A stretch of DNA of 10,116 nucleotides from the NCBI GenBank assembly GCA_018826025.1, contig JAHKAK010000119.1:1-10116 (forward strand), written 5' to 3'. Position numbers and translations under genes: made by a program. Source of the DNA: Patescibacteria group bacterium (lineage in GTDB: Bacteria > Patescibacteriota > Minisyncoccia > Portnoybacterales > GWB1-42-6). The notes below the pieces were generated by a model. It searched no databases. It had not been told where the DNA came from and saw only the letters and a program-made list of their open reading frames with translations. How positions within the stretch are numbered: the first letter of the stretch is position 1; each line of letters starts with the position of its first letter. Positions 5,368-10,116 of the stretch are shown piece by piece.

Positions 5368-5519
5368 AATATACGAATTGTAAATAATATACGAATAAGA
5401 ATTTAACTCCTCCTAACCTCCTCTTTAAAAAAGAGGAGGGACTCCCTCTCTTTTTCAAAGGGAGGGTCGGGGTGAGTTAAAAATTCGCATATTTGTATAT
5501 TTGGGTGAATTCGTATATT
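5368..5519. repeat. AT-rich ATACGAATT inverted repeat surrounding element copy B
   Basis: AATATACGAATT (5368-5379) and AATTCGTATATT (5508-5519) are exact reverse complements. A second AATATACGAAT lies at 5386-5396, with a partial mirror ATTCGCATATTTGTATATT on the right side. The mirror axis falls within the TTAA-bounded element at 5403-5480. If that element is removed, leaving one TTAA, the flanks form a near-continuous AT-rich palindrome. The whole sits directly upstream of parA and would form nested cruciforms. Confidence 0.75.
5403..5480 (-). repeat. TTAA-bounded two-hairpin element, copy B
   Basis: This is an inverted copy of the element at 3581-3690. Read on the minus strand it begins TTAACTCACCCC and ends TTAGGAGGAGTTAA like copy A. 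Both hairpins are kept: CCTCCTCTT/AAGAGGAGG and TCCCTC/GAGGGA-type stems with AAAG/CTTT at the loop side. It lacks the extra CTTCG-type hairpin of copy A, so it is 78 bp against 110 bp. Each end is a TTAA, which could be a target-site duplication. Confidence 0.85.
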
Positions 5520-5531
5520 AGCGAGTACTCC

Positions 5532-6302
5532 ATGGCAAAAATTATAGGCGTGGTAAATCAAAAAGGCGGGACAGGGAAGACAACGACAGCCACTAATTTG
5601 GCGGCGTTTTTGGCGGCACTGGGAAAATATATTTTGGTGGTGGACTTGGACCCGCAAGCTAACGCGACCAGCGGCCTTGGTTTTGAGCCCGAAGCTTTGG
5701 ATAAAAATCTTTATCATTCATTGATTGATGATTTATATCCGGAAGACGTTATCCGCAAGACTAATCTTTTTGGTTATGACCTGATTCCGTCCGGCGGGGA
5801 TTTGGCCGGCGCGGCGATAGAGCTCGTCAATTTGCCCGAGCGCGAATTTCGTTTATATAACCTTTTGCACCGCGTTCGCACGAACTATGATTATATTATT
5901 ATTGATTGCCCGCCGAGCCTCGGCTTGCTCACAATCAACGGCTTAACCGCGGCGGATGAAATTATTGTGCCGGTGCAATGCGAATATTACGCCTTGGAAG
6001 GCTTGGGGCAACTGCTCAAAACCGTTAATTTAATTCAGGATAATTTAGGCCGCGATTTGCGCATTAAAGGCGCTTTGTTAACCATGCATGATAAGCGCAA
6101 TAAATTATCGCGTCAGGTGGTTAAAGAAATTCGGCTGCATTTTCCGGGCTATGTTTTTGAAGCGGAAATTCCCCGGTGCGTTCGTTTGGCTGAGGCGCCG
6201 AGTTTTGGCAAAACAATTTTTCAATATGAACCTGCTTCGCCCGGCGGCAACGCATATCGTCAATTGGCGGAGGAAATAATTAGACTGGACAGGGATATAT
6301 AG
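5532..6302 (+). CDS. parA: ParA/Soj-type chromosome-partitioning ATPase
   Basis: ParA binds DNA non-specifically as an ATP dimer and is released when ParB stimulates ATP hydrolysis, driving origin segregation. From the ATG at 5532 the protein has 256 residues, the size of small chromosomal Soj/ParA proteins without an N-terminal helix-turn-helix. It shows the deviant Walker A motif KGGTGKTT (11-18, with the signature lysine K11), the A' motif DLDPQ (38-42), the switch residues in NATSGLG, and Walker B IIIDCPP (122-128). An upstream in-frame TTG at 5493 would add 13 residues encoded by the AT-rich repeat; the ATG gives the canonical MAKIIGVVNQKGG start. The ribosome-binding site is weak (GCGAG at 5521-5525). 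The upstream gap is filled by repeats; parB follows on the same strand after 187 bp. Confidence 0.95.
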   Translation: MAKIIGVVNQKGGTGKTTTATNLAAFLAALGKYILVVDLDPQANATSGLGFEPEALDKNLYHSLIDDLYPEDVIRKTNLFGYDLIPSGGDLAGAAIELVNLPEREFRLYNLLHRVRTNYDYIIIDCPPSLGLLTINGLTAADEIIVPVQCEYYALEGLGQLLKTVNLIQDNLGRDLRIKGALLTMHDKRNKLSRQVVKEIRLHFPGYVFEAEIPRCVRLAEAPSFGKTIFQYEPASPGGNAYRQLAEEIIRLDRDI

Positions 6303-6330
6303 TATTATTAATGAAACGACAAGAACATTA

Positions 6331-6448
6331 GTAAATGTAAAATTTAAAAATCAAAATGAAAAATGACAATGTAAAATGCTAAAATCAGTCCCGCAGCTGC
6401 GGGACACCTAAATTTTACATTTTGAGATTTACATTTTTAATTTTTTAC
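6331..6448 (+). repeat. AT-rich inverted-repeat element, copy C1, with GC palindrome core
   Basis: The left arm (AAAATTTAAAAATCAAAATG, then AAAAATGACAATGTAAAAT) is roughly complementary to the right arm (AATTTTACATTTTGAGATTT, then ACATTTTTAATTTTTTAC). The core is the perfect 18-bp palindrome GTCCCGCAGCTGCGGGAC at 6388-6405. The same arms in the same order and orientation occur at 9771-9911 around an unrelated GC-rich core. It fills most of the parA-parB gap, contains no reading frame of note, and lies between two genes expected to be co-transcribed. Confidence 0.85.
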
Positions 6449-6489
6449 GCAAAAATTTAGAAGATTAATAATTTAATTAAGACAAAAAA

Positions 6490-7383
6490 ATGACTAAACT
6501 AGGAAAAGGACTTGCTTCATTAATTCCTGCCAGGCAAAAAGCCACGGAAGTGGAATACCCTAAATTGTCTCAGCCTTTGCGCGACCGCAAGGAGAGCATT
6601 TTTGATATTGAGTTGAATCGGATAAAAGATAACCCTTATCAGCCGCGTTTTGAACTGGATGCCGAATCTCTTAAGGATTTGGCCGATTCGGTTAAGCAGC
6701 ATGGCGTTTTGCAGCCGATTATTGTGACCAAGCTCACCCGCGACGTTGACCGCGGCCAGCAGGTTGAATATCAGATGGTGGCCGGGCACCGGCGCCTGGC
6801 GGCCGCTAAAATGGCGGGCTTGCCGCATATTCCGGCGATTGTGCGCGACTCCACTGACCAGCAAAAATTGGAATTGGCCTTAGTGGAAAATATTCAACGA
6901 ACGGATTTAAACGCTTTGGAACGCGCTAAGGGGTTTAAACAATTGCAGGAAGAATTTGATTTAACGCACGAGGAAATTGGCAAAAAAATCGGTAAGAGCC
7001 GCGAGTATGTTTCCAACTCAATGCGACTGCTGAACTTGCCCGCCGAAGTGCAGCGAAGCTTAAGCCAGGGAAAAATCACCGAAGGGCACGCCCGCACCAT
7101 CGCCGGCATAAAAAATCCGGCCGCGCAAAAAGCATTGTTTGATGAAATTTTCACTAATAATCTGTCGGTTAGGCAAATTGAACAGCGGGCGCGCGAAGTT
7201 TATGTTCAGGGCCATAAGCGCAAAGTGGCGTTTGATCCGGAAGTAAAAAAATTAGCCCAGCGCCTGGAACTGTTTTTAGGAAAAAAAGTTCAGATTAAAA
7301 AAAGCGGCTTGGGCGGCCGCCTGCTGGTTGAGTTTGAGGATAAAAAAGATTTGGAAAGTTTGGCCAGCAAAATTTTGCCGTAA
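6490..7383 (+). CDS. parB: ParB/Spo0J-type chromosome-partitioning CTPase
   Basis: ParB loads at parS sites, spreads as a CTP-dependent sliding clamp and activates ParA. The 297-residue product has the standard order. The N-terminal tag MTKLGKGLASLIPARQ contains the LG+GL(A/S)xL(I/L)P ParA-stimulating motif. The CTP-binding ParB/Srx fold follows, with NPYQPR (48-53), GVLQPI (72-77), GHRRLAAAK (99-107) and ENIQRTDLN (133-141). A helix-turn-helix lies at about 157-183 (LTHEEIGKKIGKSREYVSNSMRLL), then a linker and a C-terminal dimerisation domain (about 246-297). Length is typical. No Shine-Dalgarno stands out before ATG 6490; upstream is the AT-rich element at 6331-6448. The gene ends before a strong terminator. 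I saw no site matching the classic parS palindrome in the window. The pairing with parA makes the identification firm. Confidence 0.95.
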   Translation: MTKLGKGLASLIPARQKATEVEYPKLSQPLRDRKESIFDIELNRIKDNPYQPRFELDAESLKDLADSVKQHGVLQPIIVTKLTRDVDRGQQVEYQMVAGHRRLAAAKMAGLPHIPAIVRDSTDQQKLELALVENIQRTDLNALERAKGFKQLQEEFDLTHEEIGKKIGKSREYVSNSMRLLNLPAEVQRSLSQGKITEGHARTIAGIKNPAAQKALFDEIFTNNLSVRQIEQRAREVYVQGHKRKVAFDPEVKKLAQRLELFLGKKVQIKKSGLGGRLLVEFEDKKDLESLASKILP

Positions 7384-7397
7384 ACCAGACACTAATT

Positions 7398-7424
7398 CAC
7401 GAATTGGCACGAATGGCACGAATT
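7398..7424 (+). repeat. Short tandem repeat CACGAATTGG
   Basis: Three successive units occur: CACGAATTGG (7398-7407), CACGAATGG (7408-7416) and CACGAATT (7417-7424). The CGAATT core recalls the ATACGAATT units upstream of parA. It lies between the parB stop and its terminator. Confidence 0.75.
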
Positions 7425-7430
7425 AATTTT

Positions 7431-7462
7431 AAAGCCGCCCCGCATTTGCGGAGGCGGTTTTT
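7431..7462 (+). terminator. Intrinsic terminator of parB
   Basis: GCCGCC pairs with GGCGG(T), with an inner CGC/GCG around a short ATTT loop, and the stem is followed by TTTTT at 7458-7462. The left side carries AAA. The sequence is nearly the same as that of the terminator at 7927-7956 (both begin AAAGCCGCCCCG). Confidence 0.85.
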
Positions 7463-7582
7463 AGTTTATGTATTTCTCATTACCCAAGCAAGGCTTGTTC
7501 GCTCGTTGCGTACTATGAGAGCAGGAAGAGGGAGAGTAGCATTGCGTGAAAAAACCCGTTTTTTGCCGTATTTTAGCCTTAA

Positions 7583-7628
7583 ATCTTTCAACGGCTCAAC
7601 GGTAATCGCCGTTGAGCCGTTGAAAGAT
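7583..7628. repeat. Perfect 20-bp hairpin with 6-base loop
   Basis: ATCTTTCAACGGCTCAACGG (7583-7602) is the exact reverse complement of 7609-7628, around the loop TAATCG. Each arm contains TCAACGG twice, separated by one base. There is no T run on either strand, so it does not look like an intrinsic terminator. It lies 200 bp after parB and could be a repeat, a protein-binding site or the core of a small RNA. Confidence 0.9.
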
Positions 7629-7670
7629 CACTGCTTAATCTGAAAGCTTAAAATAACATTCTGATATTCT

Positions 7671-7707
7671 CCCTCCTTCGTCCCGCCACGGCGGGACTAC
7701 GGAAGGG
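7671..7707. repeat. GC-rich CCTTC/GTCCCGCC palindrome
   Basis: GTCCCGCC (7680-7687) pairs with GGCGGGAC (7690-7697), and outside it CCTTC (7675-7679) pairs with GAAGG (7702-7706). The same type of CTTCG/CCCGC palindrome appears at 1045-1077, 3595-3619, 6388-6405 and 9823-9870, which suggests one loose family. Confidence 0.65.
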
Positions 7708-7726
7708 CAAGGCAAGTTTATAAGGA

Positions 7727-7735
7727 TGTTATAAT
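7727..7735 (+). promoter_or_regulatory. Candidate extended -10 promoter element
   Basis: TGTTATAAT matches the extended -10 pattern TGnTATAAT exactly. No -35 hexamer is seen at the right distance. It would start a transcript near 7742 reading into the structured sequence 7758-7915, with the hairpin at 7927-7956 as a possible stop. Isolated matches occur by chance in AT-rich DNA. Confidence 0.3.
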
Positions 7736-7757
7736 GTTACCCTGTAGTCTGATTCGT

Positions 7758-7810
7758 CCCATTGGCAGATTCGCCTGCTAACGGAACGCTGCGGGGCAGG
7801 CGCGAATGGG
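7758..7810. repeat. Bulged stem-loop CCCATT...AATGGG
   Basis: CCCATT (7758-7763) pairs with AATGGG (7805-7810). Inside, CCTGC (7774-7778) pairs with GCAGG, continuing outward as ATTCG with CGAAT in an alternative register with a two-base bulge. The loop contains TAACGGAACGCTGCGG. It directly precedes the inverted-repeat element at 7815. Confidence 0.5.
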
Positions 7811-7814
7811 TAAG

Positions 7815-7915
7815 CCCCGTTAGAAATTATTGAACAATTTATTATGACAGAGAGCTTGTTTAAAGATGATTGCTTTATTATGAGCTAAAAGATTATCTGA
7901 TAATTTCTAACGGGG
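7815..7915. repeat. 101-bp element with 16-bp perfect terminal inverted repeats
   Basis: CCCCGTTAGAAATTAT (7815-7830) is the exact reverse complement of ATAATTTCTAACGGGG (7900-7915). The 69-base interior is AT-rich, codes for nothing and has only weak internal pairing. The shape is that of a miniature inverted-repeat element. The related string AACGGGGTAAA also occurs at 5186-5196. No clear target duplication is visible. Confidence 0.8.
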
Positions 7916-7926
7916 TAAATACAAAT

Positions 7927-7956
7927 AAAGCCGCCCCGTAAATCCGAGGCGGCTTT
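7927..7956 (-). terminator. Intrinsic terminator of rel (possibly bidirectional)
   Basis: AAAGCCGCC (7927-7935) pairs perfectly with GGCGGCTTT (7948-7956), with an inner CG/CG pair around the loop. On the minus strand the stem runs into TTTATTTGT, 33 bases after the rel stop. In the plus direction the T run is only three bases, so termination there is weaker. Confidence 0.85.
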
Positions 7957-7988
7957 AAAATTGATTCATGAATTATTATTGTCGGGTT

Positions 7989-9761
7989 TTAGGATCCGGT
8001 TTTCCAATTCACGCTCACTAATCTTTTTTGATCTTTGATTTTAGCTAAATTTTTGCAGTCGCGATTATGAATAGTGATGCGCTGGTGGAGAGTGATGTAG
8101 CCGATAATTTCGTCGGGGGGCTTTGGGTGGCAACATTTAGCCAAAGCGGTCGTAATTTTTTGGTCGCCGGCCACTTCCACTTCGGACTTTAAGACTATTT
8201 GGCGGGTAGCGGTTTTAATTGGCTGCTCGGCTTTGGGCGGTTCTTTTTTTATCTCGTCTGCTTCCTTGGTCGTTTCGCCAAAACCTGGGTTTTTACTCAA
8301 CCATTGCCTGATTTTGTTTAATGCTTGGTTGGTCTTGGCGATTTTTAGCCAGTCTTGCGAGGGCCGGGCATTTTTTTGCGTGATGATTTCCACAACTTGG
8401 CCATTATGTAGTGGCGTGGTTAAAGCGATCATTCTGCCATCTGCTTTGGCGCCTTGGTAATGATGGCCGATGTCGGAATGAATTTGATAAGCAAAATCCA
8501 AGGGGGTGGCGCCTTCGGGCAAATCAATAACATCGCCCCGGGGGGTGAAGACGAAAATTCGGTCTTTGAAAAAATCAATTTTGAGTGACTGGAAAAAATC
8601 TTCTGGCGTGGCGTGGGTTTCTTTTTGCCAACTTTGAAGTTGTTTTATCCAGCGTAATTCTTTTTCCGGCGCCGGAGTGAAAATCTTTTTTAAGTATGAT
8701 TTAAACCCTTTTTGTTCCGTGTAGTACCAATGGGCCGCGATGCCGCGTTCCGCTTCCTCATCCATTTTAGCGGTGCGAATTTGAATTTCGGTGATTTTTC
8801 CGCCTTGGCAAAAAACCGTGGTGTGGATTGACTGATAACCGTTGGGTTTTGGCAGGGCGATATAGTCTTTAATGCGGCCGGGCAGGGGCCGCCAAAGCTT
8901 ATGGATTAAACCCAGCGTGGCGTAGCAATCATCTATGTCTTTAACAATGACACGCAGGGCCACCAAGTCATAGATTCTATTTAAGTTCATTTCATAGCGC
9001 TGCAATTTTTTGTATAAACTCCAATAGTGTTTGGCCCGCCAATGAATTTTAACTAAGCCGATGCTTTCTTTAATAATTTCTTTTTTAAGGACAGGCGCGA
9101 CTTTTTTCAGATATTTTTCGCGTTCATCAATTTGTTCCCGGACCTGGTTAACAAGCCACGTGTATTCTCCGGCCATTAAATATTTAAAGCTGGAGTCTTC
9201 AAGTTGCCCTTTAAGATGGCCGATGCCCAGCCGATCAGCCAGAGGCGCGTAGATATTAAGAGTTTCGGCCGCGATACGCTGTTGTTTTAACGGCGGGAGA
9301 AAAGAGAGGGTTTGCATATTATGCAGCCGGTCGGCCAGTTTAATGATAACCACCCGGATATCTTCGGCCATAGCCAAAAACATTTTTCGCAGATTTTCAA
9401 TTTGACGTTCCTCGCCGCGGAATTTTATTTTACCGAGCTTTGTTATGCCATTCACCAGGCGAATAATTTCTTTGCCGAATTCCTTTTCTAATTGTTTGGC
9501 CAGCTCTTCTTTATCGCCCGGGCCATCATCAATAACGTCGTGGAGCAGCGTGGCGGCGATGGTTTTGGAGTCAACTTTCAGATCAGCCACTATTTCGGCC
9601 GCGCCCAAGCAATGAAAAATATAATCCTGGCCCGAGACTCGTTTTTGCCCGGCGTGGATTTTTTTGGCAAAGTCATAAGCCCGCTCAATTAAATCAATAT
9701 CGCAGTCGGGGTTATTTGTTTGGCACTTATCCAATATTTTTTGGAGATGAATATCGGGCAT
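7989..9761 (-). CDS. rel: Bifunctional (p)ppGpp synthetase/hydrolase (Rel/SpoT), short form without ACT domain
   Basis: Rel makes (p)ppGpp from ATP and GDP/GTP during starvation and can hydrolyse it. Domains over 590 residues: an N-terminal HD hydrolase (H50, H74-D75 in LLHDVIDDG, and KLADRLHNMQTL at 141-152); a synthetase with RxKD (RIKD, 296-299), then YIALPKPNGYQSIHTTV (300-316) and EIQIRT (325-330); a TGS domain (about 400-462, DRIFVFTPRGDVIDLPEGATP); and a zinc-finger/RIS-type domain with C543-C544-H545 and C569. It stops just after this domain, so the C-terminal ACT/RRM domain of the usual 700-plus-residue enzymes is absent. RxKD is the signature of bifunctional Rel rather than RelA. 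In the hydrolase HDxxED motif the Glu is replaced by Asp (H74-D-V-I-D-D79). ATG 9761 has no Shine-Dalgarno; the repeat element at 9771-9911 begins 10 bases upstream. topA lies upstream on the same strand. Confidence 0.94.
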   Translation of the reverse strand: MPDIHLQKILDKCQTNNPDCDIDLIERAYDFAKKIHAGQKRVSGQDYIFHCLGAAEIVADLKVDSKTIAATLLHDVIDDGPGDKEELAKQLEKEFGKEIIRLVNGITKLGKIKFRGEERQIENLRKMFLAMAEDIRVVIIKLADRLHNMQTLSFLPPLKQQRIAAETLNIYAPLADRLGIGHLKGQLEDSSFKYLMAGEYTWLVNQVREQIDEREKYLKKVAPVLKKEIIKESIGLVKIHWRAKHYWSLYKKLQRYEMNLNRIYDLVALRVIVKDIDDCYATLGLIHKLWRPLPGRIKDYIALPKPNGYQSIHTTVFCQGGKITEIQIRTAKMDEEAERGIAAHWYYTEQKGFKSYLKKIFTPAPEKELRWIKQLQSWQKETHATPEDFFQSLKIDFFKDRIFVFTPRGDVIDLPEGATPLDFAYQIHSDIGHHYQGAKADGRMIALTTPLHNGQVVEIITQKNARPSQDWLKIAKTNQALNKIRQWLSKNPGFGETTKEADEIKKEPPKAEQPIKTATRQIVLKSEVEVAGDQKITTALAKCCHPKPPDEIIGYITLHQRITIHNRDCKNLAKIKDQKRLVSVNWKTGS

Positions 9762-9770
9762 CTAAAGAAA

Positions 9771-9911
9771 TTTAAAATTAAAAAATCAAAATGAAAAATG
9801 ATAATTTAAAATTTTTAAATTCATCCCGCCCGCTTCGCCGAAGCGAAAGCGAGGCGAGCGAAGCGGGATACCAAAATTTTGCATTTTGAGATTTACATTT
9901 TTAATTTTTTT
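9771..9911 (+). repeat. AT-rich inverted-repeat element, copy C2, with a different GC core
   Basis: The arms match those at 6331-6448. ATCAAAATGAAAAATGA appears in the left arm of both, and the right arms share 29 consecutive bases from CATTTTGAGATT to TTTTAATTTTTT. The core here is instead a CTTCGC-rich hairpin, TCCCGCCCGCTTCGCC...GGCGAGCGAAGCGGGA (9823-9868). The element fills the topA-rel gap and so makes up the whole 5' region of rel. Confidence 0.85.
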
Positions 9912-9945
9912 AAACACAAATGCTGATTTCGTCATCAAGTATCAA

Positions 9946-10116
9946 TTAATCTTTTATTTGGGATACGCTCTCTTTTTCCTTGTAATCGCATTCCTTATTG
10001 CTGCATTTTATCCCTTGTTTGCCTTCCACCAGCGGGGATAAGCATTGAGGACATTTTTGGCCCGTGGGTTTATCCCACAGCGCGAAATCACAATCCGGGT
10101 AGCGCGAACAGCCATA
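9946..10116 (-). CDS. topA: DNA topoisomerase I, C-terminal zinc-ribbon end (partial)
   Basis: Only the last 56 codons and the TAA stop lie in the window; the gene continues beyond the right edge. The visible part reads YGCSRYPDCDFALWDKPTGQ and then a four-cysteine ribbon, CPQC ... CSNKEC ... DYKE. The opening YGCxxYPxCxFxxWDKP is the second half of one topoisomerase-type zinc ribbon, and CPxC...CSxxxC is a complete second one, exactly as at the C-terminus of bacterial type IA topoisomerase I. TopA relaxes negative supercoils by single-strand passage; these ribbons bind DNA and touch RNA polymerase in studied species. The catalytic domain cannot be checked here. rel follows 184 bp downstream on the same strand, past the repeat element. 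Confidence 0.9.
   Translation of the reverse strand, partial: YGCSRYPDCDFALWDKPTGQKCPQCLSPLVEGKQGIKCSNKECDYKEKESVSQIKD

Larger units (their letters stand above)
7463..7926. other. Hairpin-rich non-coding region between convergent parB and rel
   Basis: No credible gene was found. One 79-codon frame (7404-7643) crosses hairpins, is Arg-rich, and looks spurious. The stretch holds five palindromic structures in a row: a weak one at 7476-7519 (CTCAT...ATGAG with AGCAA/TTGC inside), a perfect 20-bp stem at 7583-7628, a GC-rich hairpin at 7671-7707, a bulged stem at 7758-7810, and an inverted-repeat element at 7815-7915. Together with the two terminators on its borders, most of the interval is base-paired. 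Confidence 0.8.

Noticed and set aside
3581..5480. CRISPR array or insertion sequence
   Set aside because: The repeats are not regularly spaced direct repeats with spacers, and no transposase or cas gene lies in the window.
6388..6405. 18-bp palindrome near parB as a parS site
   Set aside because: It does not resemble the conserved parS palindrome (TGTTTCACGTGAAACA type); it fits the GC-core palindromes of the repeat family. No classic parS was spotted by eye anywhere in the window.
7404..7643. 79-codon plus-strand frame after parB
   Set aside because: It runs through the parB terminator and the perfect 20-bp hairpin, is Arg-rich without domain features, and starts inside a tandem repeat.
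190..10116. Recoded TGA (as in SR1/Gracilibacteria)
   Set aside because: No gene ends in TGA, but all genes are full length under the standard code with conserved glycines encoded by GGN, so there is no sign of reassignment.

Overview
The window looks like a chromosomal piece of a small-genome bacterium, most likely a member of the Candidate Phyla Radiation (Patescibacteria, Parcubacteria-like). This is an inference. It rests on mostly weak or absent Shine-Dalgarno sequences, compact versions of ValS and of the stringent-response enzyme, a tRNA gene without encoded CCA, and gaps packed with short palindromic repeats. All full-length genes read with the standard bacterial code, and every stop codon seen is TAA or TAG.

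Layout, left to right. Positions 1-189 hold a doubtful, frameshifted gene tail. Next come a small nucleotidyltransferase-fold protein (190-561) and a short coiled-coil protein with its own promoter (723-1013), closed by a hairpin terminator. A 15-bp inverted repeat precedes valS (1197-3575), followed by tsaC (3732-4376), a PAP2-family lipid phosphatase (4580-5122), and a tRNA-Leu(CAA) gene on the minus strand (5210-5293) with a very good sigma70-type promoter. The parA-parB partition pair (5532-7383) ends at a terminator. A 600-bp non-coding stretch made almost wholly of hairpins separates it from the convergent minus-strand pair topA (3' end only, 9946-10116) and rel/spoT (7989-9761).

The genes are mostly housekeeping. 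valS, tsaC and tRNA-Leu serve translation: tsaC makes the threonylcarbamoyl-AMP used for the t6A37 tRNA modification. The PAP2 protein probably recycles a polyprenyl-diphosphate carrier at the membrane. ParA/ParB segregate the chromosome, topoisomerase I controls supercoiling, and Rel makes and breaks (p)ppGpp.

The unusual content lies between the genes. At least three repeat families can be recognised from copies inside the window: (1) a two-hairpin element bounded by TTAA at both ends (3581-3690 and, inverted, 5403-5480); (2) an AT-rich inverted-repeat element with nearly identical arms but unrelated GC-rich cores (6331-6448 and 9771-9911); (3) an element with CCCCGTTAGAAATTAT ends (7815-7915), with a possible relative at 5157-5195. 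Small GC-rich palindromes appear nested inside larger ones. No transposase, CRISPR array, defence system or phage gene was found. Within coding sequence the main oddity is a roughly 104-codon, AT-rich segment inside the valS catalytic core.
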